Positions 8,176-16,924 of a DNA stretch of 64,000 nt are shown piece after piece (position 1 is the first letter of the stretch; each line of letters opens with the position of its first letter). The position numbers and the translations under genes were made by a program. Under the pieces are notes generated by a model. That model saw only the letters and a program-made list of their open reading frames with translations. It had not been told where the DNA came from and did not search any database. This stretch comes from Burkholderiaceae bacterium 16 (GTDB taxonomy: Bacteria; Pseudomonadota; Gammaproteobacteria; Burkholderiales; Burkholderiaceae). The stretch is from positions 1-64,000 of the forward strand of contig JYOD01000015.1 in assembly GCA_000955785.1 (NCBI GenBank). Reading direction: 5' to 3'.

Positions 8176-9669
8176 ATGATGCAAAGCAATGCTGTAGGCG
8201 CAGTACCCGAATTCGACTTCGTGCTGTTCGGCGGCACCGGGGACCTGGCCACGCGCAAGCTGCTGCCGGCGCTGTTCGACGCGCACTGCGTGGGCTCCCT
8301 GCACCCGCGCGGGCGCATCCTCGCGCTGGGCAGCCAGCCGCTCGGCCAGGAAGCCTACCTGGCCATGCTGGAGGCCAAGGTGCGTCCCGCGCTGCCGGCG
8401 GCCGCGGCCGCCGAGACATGGCGCTCGTTTGCCGAGCGCATTCTCTACTTGCAGGTGGATGCCAATGCGCCGGAGGGCTTTGATTCCCTGGCCGAACTGG
8501 TGCGCGCGCGCGCCGCGCCGGTGGTGGTGTTCTACCTGGCCACGGGGCCGCACCTGTTCGTGCCGATCTGCGACCAGCTGGCCCGCACCGGGCTGAATCA
8601 CGCCGGCGTGCGTATCGTGCTGGAGAAGCCGCTGGGCCATGACCTGGCCTCGTCCGACGCGATCAACTCCGCGGTGGCGCGCCATTTTGCCGAAGACCAG
8701 ATCTATCGCATCGATCATTACCTGGGCAAGGAATCGGTGCAGAACCTGATGGCGATGCGCTTTGGCAATGTCCTGTTCGAGCCGCTGTGGCGGCGCGAAT
8801 GGGTGCGCGATGTGCAGATCACCATCGCCGAGGAAATCGGCGTGGAAAAGCGCGGCGCCTTCTACGACGGCATCGGAGCGCTGCGCGACATGGTGCAGAA
8901 CCACCTGCTGCAACTGCTGTGCATGGTGGCGATGGAGCCGCCCTCCAGCCTGTCCGAGGACGCCATCCGCGACGAGAAGCTGAAGATCCTGAAGGCGCTC
9001 AAGCCGATCGCGCTGAACGAGGTGGCCGAGAAAGTGGTGCGTGGACAGTACTGCCGCGGCGCGGCGAGCGGCGATGCGGTGCCGGGCTACGTGAACGAGC
9101 CGGCCGTCTCGCCCGACAGCCAGACCGAAACCTTCGTCGCCATCAAGGCCGAGATCGCCAACTGGCGCTGGGCCGGCGTGCCGTTTTACCTGCGCACCGG
9201 CAAGCGCATGCAGTCGCGCGTGGCCGAGATCGTGATCCAGTTCCGCGACGTGCCGTATTCCCTGTTCCCGCGCCCGCTCGACCACGAGCCCGGCAACCGG
9301 CTGGTGATCACGCTGCAGCCGGAGGAAAGCATCCGCCTGCATTTCCTGGTCAAGCATCCTGGCGACACCCAGGCGCTGCAGCCCGCCACGCTGGATCTGC
9401 AACGCATGTTGCCGCGCGGGCAGGGCGGTCGCCATGAGCGCAAGACCGGGGCTTACGAGCGCCTGCTGCTTGACGTGATCCGCGGCCGCCTCGGGCTGTT
9501 CGTGCGGCGCGACGAACAGGCACAGGCCTGGCGCTGGGTCGCGCCCATCCAGCAGGCATGGGCGCAGAGCAATCTCGCGCCCAAGCTCTACACCGCGGGC
9601 ACCTGGGGGCCGGCCGCGTCGAGCGCGCTGCCTTCGCGCGATGGCGCGGTCTGGCATGAAGAGCTGTGA
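8176..9669 (+). CDS. zwf: Glucose-6-phosphate 1-dehydrogenase
   Basis: A 497-residue enzyme that oxidises glucose 6-phosphate to 6-phosphogluconolactone with NAD(P)+. It feeds the Entner-Doudoroff and pentose phosphate routes in the cytoplasm. The Rossmann motif GGTGDLA is at 19-25, the EKPLGHDL motif sits mid-domain, and the active-site peptide RIDHYLGKE is intact. Adjacent ATGs at 8176 and 8179 are both possible starts. It lies in the fructose operon between the importer and pgi, where fructose 6-phosphate is converted to its substrate. Confidence 0.94.
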   Translation: MMQSNAVGAVPEFDFVLFGGTGDLATRKLLPALFDAHCVGSLHPRGRILALGSQPLGQEAYLAMLEAKVRPALPAAAAAETWRSFAERILYLQVDANAPEGFDSLAELVRARAAPVVVFYLATGPHLFVPICDQLARTGLNHAGVRIVLEKPLGHDLASSDAINSAVARHFAEDQIYRIDHYLGKESVQNLMAMRFGNVLFEPLWRREWVRDVQITIAEEIGVEKRGAFYDGIGALRDMVQNHLLQLLCMVAMEPPSSLSEDAIRDEKLKILKALKPIALNEVAEKVVRGQYCRGAASGDAVPGYVNEPAVSPDSQTETFVAIKAEIANWRWAGVPFYLRTGKRMQSRVAEIVIQFRDVPYSLFPRPLDHEPGNRLVITLQPEESIRLHFLVKHPGDTQALQPATLDLQRMLPRGQGGRHERKTGAYERLLLDVIRGRLGLFVRRDEQAQAWRWVAPIQQAWAQSNLAPKLYTAGTWGPAASSALPSRDGAVWHEEL

Positions 9670-9764
9670 AGTCAGTTTGAGGATTACCGCCGCACTGGCG
9701 ATGGCCAATTGCCAATTGACTATTGCCTGTTGCCCGTGCGGCGGCGAGTACAGGAGTTGAACCA

Positions 9765-11411
9765 ATGTCCGATATGTCCCATCACCTGCCCAGCTGGCAA
9801 CGGCTGCAGGCACATGCGCAAGTCATCCGCGATGCCCACCTGCGCGACTGGTTCGACGGTGAGCAGGGCGAAGCCCGCGGTGCCCGCTTCGTGGCCGAGG
9901 CGGCCGGCCTGACGCTGGACTATGCCAAGAACCGCGTCACCGACACCACGATGGCGCTGCTGTTCGAACTCGCCAGCGAGGCGGGCGTAGCCGCGCGGCG
10001 CGATGCGATGTACCGCGGCGAAGCGGTCAATACCACCGAGCGCCGCGCCGCGCTGCACATGGCGCTGCGCGCGTGGCCGGAGGATGGCTTCCATGCGCAG
10101 GGCGTGCCGGTGGCCGGCGACGTGGCCGCGGTGCTGGCGCAGATGGAACGCTTTGCCGGCGCGGTGCGCGGCGGCACATGGCGCGGCTGGAATGGCCGCG
10201 TGATAACCGATGTGGTCAACATCGGCATCGGCGGCTCGGACCTGGGTCCGCGCATGGTTTGCCGCGCGCTCGCGCACCTGGATAGCGGAGGGCCGCGCAT
10301 GCATTTCGTCGCCAACGTGGATGGCAGCGATCTCGCCGCGGTGCTCGCGAGGCTGGATGCCGCCAGCACGCTGGTGGTGGTTTGCTCCAAGACCTTCACC
10401 ACGCTCGAGACCATGGCAAACGCGCAGACCGCGCGCGCCTGGTGCCTGCGCCACGGCGTGCCGCAGGCGCAGCTGGCCAGCCATTTCGTCGCCGTTTCCA
10501 CCAACCGGAAGGCCGTGGTGGCGTTCGGCATCGATCCCGACAATATGTTCCCGTTCTGGGACTGGGTGGGCGGGCGCTTCTCGCTGTGGTCCGCGGTGGG
10601 CCTGTCGATTGCGCTGGCGGTCGGTTTCGACCGCTTCCGCCAGTTGCTCGACGGCGCCCGCGCCATGGACCGGCATTTCGCCGAGGCCGACGCGCCGCGG
10701 AACATGCCGATGATCCTCGGCCTGCTCGATGTCTGGTATCGCAGCTTCCTGGGCACCGGCAGCCGCTGCGTGGCGCCGTACTGCGAGCCGCTCGAATTGC
10801 TGCCGGCCTTCCTGCAGCAGCTTGAGATGGAGAGCAACGGCAAGTCCGTGCAGCTCGACGGCGCTGCCGCCGCGCAAGGCACCGCGCCCGTGGTGTGGGG
10901 CACCACCGGCACCAACGGCCAGCATGCCTACTTCCAGATGGTGCACCAGGGTTCGCACTGGATGCCGGTGGATTTCATCGCCGCGCTCGAACCGGCGCAC
11001 CCGATGCCCGGCCACCACGGCAAGCTGCTTGCCAACTGCTTCGCGCAGGGCGAGGCGCTGCTGCGCGGCCGCACCGCCGAGGAGGTCAGGGCGCTGGGCG
11101 TGCGGGACGAGGCGCTGGTGCCGCACATGGTGTTCGAAGGCAACCGGCCCAGCAATACGTTGCTGCTGCAGCGGCTCGATCCCTGGCACCTGGGCGCGCT
11201 GATTGCGCTCTCGGAGCACCGTACCTTCGTGCAGGGTGTGCTGTGGAATATCAATTCGTTCGACCAGTGGGGCGTGGAACTCGGCAAGCAACTGGCTGCG
11301 CCGATCGCCTGCGAGCTCGACGGCGGACCGGTGCGGCCCCACGATGCTTCCACCGCCGGCCTGATCCGGCGTGCGCTGGCGGCGGCGGCGGCGTCGGCGT
11401 GGCAAGGCTGA
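9765..11411 (+). CDS. pgi: Glucose-6-phosphate isomerase
   Basis: A 548-residue isomerase interconverting fructose 6-phosphate and glucose 6-phosphate. Both family signatures are present: GGRFSLWSAVGLSIA and, near the C-terminus, NINSFDQWGVELGK. The length equals the usual ~550. The start at 9765 has a CAGGAG site at 9751. With the fructokinase it converts imported fructose into the substrate of Zwf, which is why the three genes travel together. Confidence 0.95.
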   Translation: MSDMSHHLPSWQRLQAHAQVIRDAHLRDWFDGEQGEARGARFVAEAAGLTLDYAKNRVTDTTMALLFELASEAGVAARRDAMYRGEAVNTTERRAALHMALRAWPEDGFHAQGVPVAGDVAAVLAQMERFAGAVRGGTWRGWNGRVITDVVNIGIGGSDLGPRMVCRALAHLDSGGPRMHFVANVDGSDLAAVLARLDAASTLVVVCSKTFTTLETMANAQTARAWCLRHGVPQAQLASHFVAVSTNRKAVVAFGIDPDNMFPFWDWVGGRFSLWSAVGLSIALAVGFDRFRQLLDGARAMDRHFAEADAPRNMPMILGLLDVWYRSFLGTGSRCVAPYCEPLELLPAFLQQLEMESNGKSVQLDGAAAAQGTAPVVWGTTGTNGQHAYFQMVHQGSHWMPVDFIAALEPAHPMPGHHGKLLANCFAQGEALLRGRTAEEVRALGVRDEALVPHMVFEGNRPSNTLLLQRLDPWHLGALIALSEHRTFVQGVLWNINSFDQWGVELGKQLAAPIACELDGGPVRPHDASTAGLIRRALAAAAASAWQG

Positions 11412-11452
11412 GGCGTGGCGCGCGGCGGCTATCCAACACAGTAGAGGATGCA

Positions 11453-12382
11453 ATGACAACGACACCATGGCCTGCGTACGTCGTCTTCGGCGAGGCGTTG
11501 ACCGATATGGTCCACCAGGGCGGCCGGGACTGGCTCGGCCTGCCCGGCGGCTCATGCTGGAACGTAGCCCGCGTGGGCGCGCGCCTGGGCATTCCCACCG
11601 CGTTCGCCGGCGCGATCAGTTGCGATACGCTGGGCGACCAGCTCGCCCTGGCCAGCGAGGACGCCGGCCTTGACCTGCGTTTCCTGCAGCGCGTCGAACG
11701 CTCGCCGCTGCTGGCTTTTGTCGGCGCGCAGCACCCGCCGCAGTACTTCTTCGTCGGCGGCGACAGCGCCGATCTCTATTTCGATCCCGCGCGTCTGCCG
11801 CAGGGCTGGCGCCAGGCCGCGCGCACGGTGCACTTCGGCTCGCTGAGCCTGGCGCGCCAGCCGCTGGCCGCGCGCCTGTGCGAAGAAGCCACGCAGGCAG
11901 CGGCAGTGGGCAAGCGCATCGCCTTCGACCCCAATTTCCGCACGCCCATGCGCGCGCCGGCGTACCAGGCGGTCTTTGCGCATCTCGCCGGGCTGGCGGA
12001 CTACATCAAGGTCTCGGACGAGGACCTGCGCGGCCTGTATCCGGCGCTCGACGAACACGCCGCGCTGGCCGCGCTCAGGGCGCTGGCCCCGCGCGCGAGC
12101 GTGCTGCTGACGCGCGGCGCCGATGGCATGACGCTGCTGCATGGGGATGAGGTTTGCGAGCAGCCGGTGTTTGCCGTCGATGTGGTCGACACCGTGGGCT
12201 GCGGCGATGCCGCCATGGGAGGGTGGATGGCGGGATTGCTGCTGGATCCTGAGGCGACGCTGGCGCGGCAGGCGCGATGGGCGGCGGCTAGTGCGGCGGT
12301 GGCGGCTACGCGGGCGGGGGCATATTCGCCCACGGTTGCGGAGGTGGAGGCGCTGCTGGGCAAGATGGCCGTTCCGGCCTGA
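11453..12382 (+). CDS. PfkB-family fructokinase
   Basis: A 309-residue ribokinase-fold sugar kinase. The N-terminal GG substrate motif (LGLPGGSCWNVAR, about 28-40) and the C-terminal PfkB signature DTVGCGDA (246-253, catalytic Asp252) are intact. The signature has Cys where most members have Ala (GAGD), a minor variation. It phosphorylates fructose to fructose 6-phosphate on present evidence, because it closes an operon of fructose importer, pgi and zwf. The start at 11453 lies 41 bp after pgi with a GAGG site. Confidence 0.85.
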   Translation: MTTTPWPAYVVFGEALTDMVHQGGRDWLGLPGGSCWNVARVGARLGIPTAFAGAISCDTLGDQLALASEDAGLDLRFLQRVERSPLLAFVGAQHPPQYFFVGGDSADLYFDPARLPQGWRQAARTVHFGSLSLARQPLAARLCEEATQAAAVGKRIAFDPNFRTPMRAPAYQAVFAHLAGLADYIKVSDEDLRGLYPALDEHAALAALRALAPRASVLLTRGADGMTLLHGDEVCEQPVFAVDVVDTVGCGDAAMGGWMAGLLLDPEATLARQARWAAASAAVAATRAGAYSPTVAEVEALLGKMAVPA

Positions 12383-12439
12383 CGGGGCCGGAACGGCAGC
12401 CATACGGCGCAGCATCTGTTGAATCTTTCCTTCAATACC

Positions 12440-12507
12440 GCTAGAATTTTTCCGAACAACCATTTAACGGAACTAAGGTTCCGAAAAACGGAACAAGAAA
12501 TTCTAGC
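12440..12507. promoter_or_regulatory. Nested-palindrome operator upstream of the iclR-type gene
   Basis: Outer 10-bp arms (gctagaattt at 12440-12449, aaattctagc at 12498-12507) enclose four alternating half-sites: TTCCG at 12450, CGGAAC at 12468, GTTCCG at 12478 and CGGAAC at 12489. The last two form a perfect 17-bp palindrome with an AAAAA spacer. This 68-bp AT-richer patch is 48 bp upstream of the regulator start and is the obvious binding region for it. Confidence 0.72.
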
Positions 12508-12555
12508 CGGCCGTACCTCCGGATGACGGGTGCGGCCCGAAGGAAAAGATCCCGC

Positions 12556-13344
12556 ATGAGCATTCTTGAAGGCGTCGAAAGCGTGCTGGGCCTGTTCGAA
12601 CAGGGCCGCCACGAGATTGTCTTTAACGACATCACCGACGAACTCGGCCTGGCCAAGAGTTCCGCGTCGCGCCTGCTCGCCCAAATGGTGAAATACCGCC
12701 TACTGGAGATGCATCCGGCCACGCGGCGCTATCGCCCTGGCGTACTGCTGATCCGCGCGGCGCAAGCGGCCACCCAGGCACATCCCTTCGACGAGCAATG
12801 CCGCGACGTGCTGGCGGCGCTCTCGGAAACCACCGGTTTTACCGCCTACCTTTCCATGCTCGACGGCACCGACACCGTGGTGCTGCAGCGCTTGAACGGC
12901 AGCAATCCCGTCCAGGTGCTGTCTCCGCCCGGTACGCGCCGCTCCGCCTTCACCACGGCGATGGGGCGTGTGCTGCTGTCGCGCCTGTCCGGCGAGGCGT
13001 TCAGCGAGCGCTATGGCAAGTCGGCCGGCAAGAAGCTGCCGGATGCCCCCGCCGGATGCCCCGCGACGTTGGGGGAATTGCGTGAGCGCGTGGCGGCCGC
13101 GCGCGCCGAGCGCAGCGCGATCGCCATCAACGAAGGGATGCCGGGCATTGGCGCGGTTGCCACCACGATTGCCGATCCGGCGTCGGGTGACTTGCGCGGC
13201 CTGTGCTTGTCCTTTACCGCCATGCAGGTCGGCCAGGAGCAGGCGCAGGCGCTGCGCGACGCGCTGGTGGAGGCGGTAGCTGCCCTCGGCCAGCGCATTG
13301 GCGATCCGCTGTGGCTCGAAACGTCGGCGCCCACATATGAATAA
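12556..13344 (+). CDS. IclR-family transcriptional regulator
   Basis: A 262-residue regulator with an N-terminal winged helix-turn-helix (about residues 5-60, recognition helix near SSASRLLAQM) and a C-terminal IclR effector domain (about 75-255) of GAF-like fold. The start at 12556 follows AAGGAAAAG. An in-frame ATG 33 bp earlier would add Arg/Lys-rich residues and lacks a better site. It is followed by pepE and four more same-strand genes, and preceded by a strong palindromic operator, so it most likely controls this operon and itself. The effector is unknown. Confidence 0.88.
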   Translation: MSILEGVESVLGLFEQGRHEIVFNDITDELGLAKSSASRLLAQMVKYRLLEMHPATRRYRPGVLLIRAAQAATQAHPFDEQCRDVLAALSETTGFTAYLSMLDGTDTVVLQRLNGSNPVQVLSPPGTRRSAFTTAMGRVLLSRLSGEAFSERYGKSAGKKLPDAPAGCPATLGELRERVAAARAERSAIAINEGMPGIGAVATTIADPASGDLRGLCLSFTAMQVGQEQAQALRDALVEAVAALGQRIGDPLWLETSAPTYE

Positions 13345-13366
13345 CGTAGAAGATCCCCGAACTCCC

Positions 13367-14071
13367 ATGGAATTACTGTTACTGAGCAATTCAAGCAGCG
13401 ACGAGGGGTACCTCGTCCATGCACACGGCGCGATCGCCGAACTGGCCGGCGGACGCCGGCAGGCATGCTTCATTCCTTTCGCGGGCGTGACGCGCGAATG
13501 GGACGCCTACGAAGGCCTGGTGCGCGATGCGCTGTCGCCGCTGGGCCTGGCCACGCACTCGCTGCATCGCGCGGCCGATGCGGGGGCCGCCATTGCCGCC
13601 ATCGAAACGGCCGAGCTGATCGTGGTCGGCGGTGGCAATACCTTCCGCCTGCTGCAATGCCTGCGCGAACGCGGACTGCTTGCCGCGATCTGCGCGCGGG
13701 TTGCCGCCGGACACGCCCGTTATCTGGGCTGGAGCGCGGGATCCAATCTGGCTTGCCCGAGCATTTGCACCACCAATGACATGCCGGTGGTCTATCCGGG
13801 CGGCTTCGACGCGCTCGGGCTGGTGCCGTTCCAGATCAATCCGCACTACTTCAATCTCACCGTGCCTGGTTTCCGCGGGGAAACGCGCGACCAACGCCTG
13901 GCGGAGTTCACCACGCTGGTGCCGCATATGCCCGTGCTGGGCTTGCCGGAGGGCAACTGGCTGCGCGTTTCCGGCGAGCGGTTCGACATGGGCGGGCCGC
14001 ACCAGGCGCGCTGGTTCAAGGGGCCGTCCACCTGGGACGTTGCGCCGGGCGCACTGGTGCTTCCAGAGTAA
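13367..14071 (+). CDS. pepE: Peptidase E (alpha-aspartyl dipeptidase)
   Basis: A 234-residue serine peptidase of family S51, which cleaves dipeptides with N-terminal aspartate in the cytoplasm. The nucleophile elbow GWSAGSN places Ser123. Asp138 (TTNDMP) and His160 (QINPH) complete the triad, each offset by +3 from the E. coli enzyme. The chosen start aligns MELLLLSNS exactly with E. coli PepE. An upstream ATG at 13337 overlaps the end of the IclR gene and could be used through coupling. Its position between a regulator and DUF1177/AroM genes suggests processing of an imported aspartyl compound. Confidence 0.92.
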   Translation: MELLLLSNSSSDEGYLVHAHGAIAELAGGRRQACFIPFAGVTREWDAYEGLVRDALSPLGLATHSLHRAADAGAAIAAIETAELIVVGGGNTFRLLQCLRERGLLAAICARVAAGHARYLGWSAGSNLACPSICTTNDMPVVYPGGFDALGLVPFQINPHYFNLTVPGFRGETRDQRLAEFTTLVPHMPVLGLPEGNWLRVSGERFDMGGPHQARWFKGPSTWDVAPGALVLPE

Positions 14072-14124
14072 GCAGGGCAGGGCCATTTGGAAATGAGCGC
14101 GCGAGTCGCGGGAGGTCAGGCAGG

Positions 14125-15048
14125 ATGTCGATGAAGCAGGTCATTGAGTCGATCGAGTTGCTCTCGGCGGCAACGGTCGACGGCGAGACGGTCGCCGCGC
14201 TGCTGCGTGCGCGCGGCGTGGCCGATGTCATTGTCACGCGCGTGGAAGAGGGCGGGCTGTATACGGATTTCCTCGCCTGCACGCTGCCTGGCCGGGACCC
14301 CGGCTTGCCCGCGCTTGGCCTGGTCGGGCGGCTCGGGGGCGTGGGTGCGCGCCCCGCCGTGACCGGGCTGGTTTCGGATGCCGATGGCGCCATCGTTGCG
14401 ATTGCCACCGCGCTCAAGCTGGCCGACATGGCTGCCGCCGGCGACGTGCTGGCCGGGCCGGTGCGGATTCACACCCATATCTGCCCACACGCGGCCACGC
14501 GGCCGCATCATCCGGTACCGATGATGAAATCGCCTTTCGCGATGCGCAGGATGATGTCGCATGAGGTCCATGCCGGGATGGCCGCCATCCTGTCGGTGGA
14601 CACCACGCGGGGCAACCGCTTCGTCAACCGCCGCGGCGTGGCGCTCACGCCGGTGGCCAAGGAGGGCTGGCTGCTGCGCCTGCCCGAGCGCATGCTGGAC
14701 GTGATGGGCTGGGTCAGCGGCGAACTGCCGGCCGTGCTGCCGCTGACCACGCAGGACATCACGCCGTACGAAAACGGCCTCTGGCACGTCAACTCCATCA
14801 TGCAGCCGGGCATCGTCACCACCGCGCCCGTGATCGGCGTGGCGCTGACCGCGCAGACCACGGTGCCAGGCTGCGCCACCGGCGTGACCAACGCCTTCGA
14901 CCTCGACGTGGCCACGCGCTTCTGCATCGAAGTGGCCAAACTGTTCGGCCCGGGCAACTGCGCCTTCTACGATGAAGCCGAGTGGGCCGAATTGCTGCGC
15001 CGCTACGGCTCGCTGGCCCATCTGCAAACGGTGGGGCGTGAAGCATGA
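14125..15048 (+). CDS. DUF1177 domain-containing protein
   Basis: A 307-residue protein of the DUF1177 family, which has no assigned function. It has no signal peptide or membrane segment. It carries two His-rich patches (HTHICPHAATRPHH at about 114-127 and a Met/His stretch to 152) and a conserved Cys in TVPGCATGV, which could bind metal. The fold is not evident from the sequence. It overlaps aroM by 4 bp (ATGA) and lies 53 bp after pepE, so it is part of the same operon. The name is secure; any enzymatic role is open. Confidence 0.82.
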   Translation: MSMKQVIESIELLSAATVDGETVAALLRARGVADVIVTRVEEGGLYTDFLACTLPGRDPGLPALGLVGRLGGVGARPAVTGLVSDADGAIVAIATALKLADMAAAGDVLAGPVRIHTHICPHAATRPHHPVPMMKSPFAMRRMMSHEVHAGMAAILSVDTTRGNRFVNRRGVALTPVAKEGWLLRLPERMLDVMGWVSGELPAVLPLTTQDITPYENGLWHVNSIMQPGIVTTAPVIGVALTAQTTVPGCATGVTNAFDLDVATRFCIEVAKLFGPGNCAFYDEAEWAELLRRYGSLAHLQTVGREA

Positions 15049-15749
15049 TGCCGGCCCGCCGTGAACCGCGCGTGGGATTCGTCACCATCGGGCAGTCGCC
15101 GCGCGTGGATGTGGTGCCGCAGATGATGGCCGACCTTCGCATGCCAGTGGCGGCGGAGGAGTTCGGCATTCTCGACGCGCTGGACGCCGCCGGCATCGCG
15201 GCAATGGCGCCGGGCGCCGGCGAGTATCGCTTTGCCACCCGCATGCGCGACGGCAGCCAGGCGGTGATCGGCAAGCCCGTTGCGCAAGCGCGCCTCGCGC
15301 GGCTGCTGCAATCGCTGGACGACGGCCGCTTCGACGTGCTGGTGCCGCTATGCACCGGCACGGCGCTGCCACCGCTGAACACGCTGGTGGTGGAACCCCA
15401 GCAGGTCGTGGATCACCTCACCGTGGCGCTTGCGTCGGGTTGCAAGCGTCTTGGCATCGTGCTGCCGCTGGAAGCGCAGGTGAAGGACTTCCACCTGATC
15501 CAGCCGGTGCCTTGCGAGCTGCGCGTGACCCACGCCTCGCCCTATCTCGATGCCATGAGCGGACGCTTCGCGCAGGCCGGCGAAGCACTGCGCGGCTGCG
15601 ACCTGATCGTCATGCATTGCATGGGCTTTACCGAGGCGATGCGCCTTGAGGTGGCGCGGCATGCGCAGGCACCGGTATTGCTGTCGAACCGCATGGTGGC
15701 CACCGTGCTGGCGCAGGTGCTCGATCGCACTGATGCCGCGCGGGCATAA
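15045..15749 (+). CDS. AroM-family protein
   Basis: A 234-residue protein resembling E. coli AroM, a TyrR-regulon product of unknown biochemical role. The characteristic N-terminus PRVGFVTIGQSPRVDVVPQM and the central VPLCTGTALP segment are present, recalling Asp/Glu racemase-like folds with a conserved Cys. In this family the N-terminal Ser-Pro-Arg is nearly invariant. It overlaps DUF1177 by 4 bp. The DUF1177-AroM pairing beside pepE suggests that both act on the same amino-acid-like compound (inference). Confidence 0.8.
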   Translation: MMPARREPRVGFVTIGQSPRVDVVPQMMADLRMPVAAEEFGILDALDAAGIAAMAPGAGEYRFATRMRDGSQAVIGKPVAQARLARLLQSLDDGRFDVLVPLCTGTALPPLNTLVVEPQQVVDHLTVALASGCKRLGIVLPLEAQVKDFHLIQPVPCELRVTHASPYLDAMSGRFAQAGEALRGCDLIVMHCMGFTEAMRLEVARHAQAPVLLSNRMVATVLAQVLDRTDAARA

Positions 15750-15825
15750 GCCGACTAACCGGGGTGCGGGCAACCCGGCAGACCTGTTACCCATTGCCCA
15801 TGACATAGCTGGAGCGCGACTCAAG

Positions 15826-16827
15826 ATGGAAAAGCTGGTGAAACGCATGCGGCCGCTGCTACGCGGCTTGCTGACGGTGGGCGTAGGCATGGCTGCGGTA
15901 TCGACGGTATCGGTTGCGCAGGCGCAGGAGTGGAAGCCAGCCAGGCCGGTACGGCTGCTGGTCGGCTTTGCGCCGGGCGGCTCGGCGGACCTGCTGGCGC
16001 GGCTGGTGCAGGCGCCGTTGTCGGACAGCCTTGGGGTTCCCGTGGTGGTGGAGAACGTGCCCGGCGCCGGTGGCAATATCGCCGCCGACAAGGTTGCGAA
16101 GTCCCCGGCGGATGGCTACACCATCGGCATGGGTGCCGCTGGCGCGATGGCCGTGAGCCATCTGCTCAATCCCAAGGGAACGCCCTACAAGGTGGAGGAT
16201 TTCACGCCCATCGTGATGCTCGCCACGCAACCCAATGTGGTGATCGTCGCCCCCACCTTGCCGGTGCGGAACATGGCCGACTTCGTCGCCTACGTGAAGC
16301 GGACCCCGTCGGCCACCTTCGGCACGTCGGGCGTCGGCACGTCCAATCACCTGATCGCCGAGACCATGCTGCACCGGCTCGGGATCGACATGGTCCATGC
16401 GCCGTACAAGGGCGCCACCCCGGTCATCACCGACCTGATGGGCGGGCATATCGCCATGACCGTGGACAATATCACCACGGCAGCCAGCCTGGTCCAGGCT
16501 GGCAAGGTCAAGGCGCTGGCGGTCACCGGCAGCACGCGCTCCGCGTTGTTGCCCGGCGTGCCGACGCTGGCGGAAAGCGGGCTCAAGGGCTTCGACATGC
16601 CCACCTGGCAGGGCATTTTCGGCCCCAGGGACCTGCCAAAGCCGGTCGTGGAGCGCTTCAACAAGGAACTGGTGAAAGCGCTGGCGCGGCCGGAGGTGAA
16701 GAAGAAACTGGCGGAGTTCGGCTCCGAACCGGTGGGCGATACGCCTGAGCACTTCGCCAGCTTCCTGGCGCAGGACCGCAAGATGTGGGCGGGGGTGATC
16801 AAGTCCGCCAACGTCACGCTCGAATAA
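15826..16827 (+). CDS. Bug/TctC-family tripartite tricarboxylate receptor
   Basis: A 333-residue extracytoplasmic solute-binding protein. The signal peptide spans about residues 1-34 and ends at AQAQ. The mature start EWKPARPVRLLVGFAPGGSADLLAR is the family fingerprint. The ligand loop VVVENVPGAGGNIAADKVA and the DGYTIGMG segment are intact. The start at 15826 follows GGAG at 15811. It ends the iclR-pepE-DUF1177-aroM run, so it probably supplies that operon's substrate. No tctA/tctB lies beside it. Confidence 0.87.
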   Translation: MEKLVKRMRPLLRGLLTVGVGMAAVSTVSVAQAQEWKPARPVRLLVGFAPGGSADLLARLVQAPLSDSLGVPVVVENVPGAGGNIAADKVAKSPADGYTIGMGAAGAMAVSHLLNPKGTPYKVEDFTPIVMLATQPNVVIVAPTLPVRNMADFVAYVKRTPSATFGTSGVGTSNHLIAETMLHRLGIDMVHAPYKGATPVITDLMGGHIAMTVDNITTAASLVQAGKVKALAVTGSTRSALLPGVPTLAESGLKGFDMPTWQGIFGPRDLPKPVVERFNKELVKALARPEVKKKLAEFGSEPVGDTPEHFASFLAQDRKMWAGVIKSANVTLE

Positions 16828-16854
16828 GCGGCACCGGGGCGCAAATGCCCGCCA

Positions 16855-16881
16855 AATAAAAAGGCCCCCATATCGAGGGCC
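16855..16881 (-). terminator. Rho-independent terminator of the minus-strand Bug gene
   Basis: Read on the minus strand, a GGCCCT/GGGGCC stem (16881-16876 with 16868-16863) is followed by TTTTTATTT. It sits 44 bp beyond the stop of the minus-strand Bug gene and 28 bp after the convergent one. Confidence 0.8.
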
Positions 16882-16924
16882 AACGATGCGCTGAAGCCTG
16901 GCGTTCATGCAGGCAGGAGCGGTA

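Noticed and set aside
8062-11555. Long minus-strand frames opposite zwf and pgi
   Set aside because: Antisense shadows of two unmistakable enzymes; no ribosome sites and no domain features.
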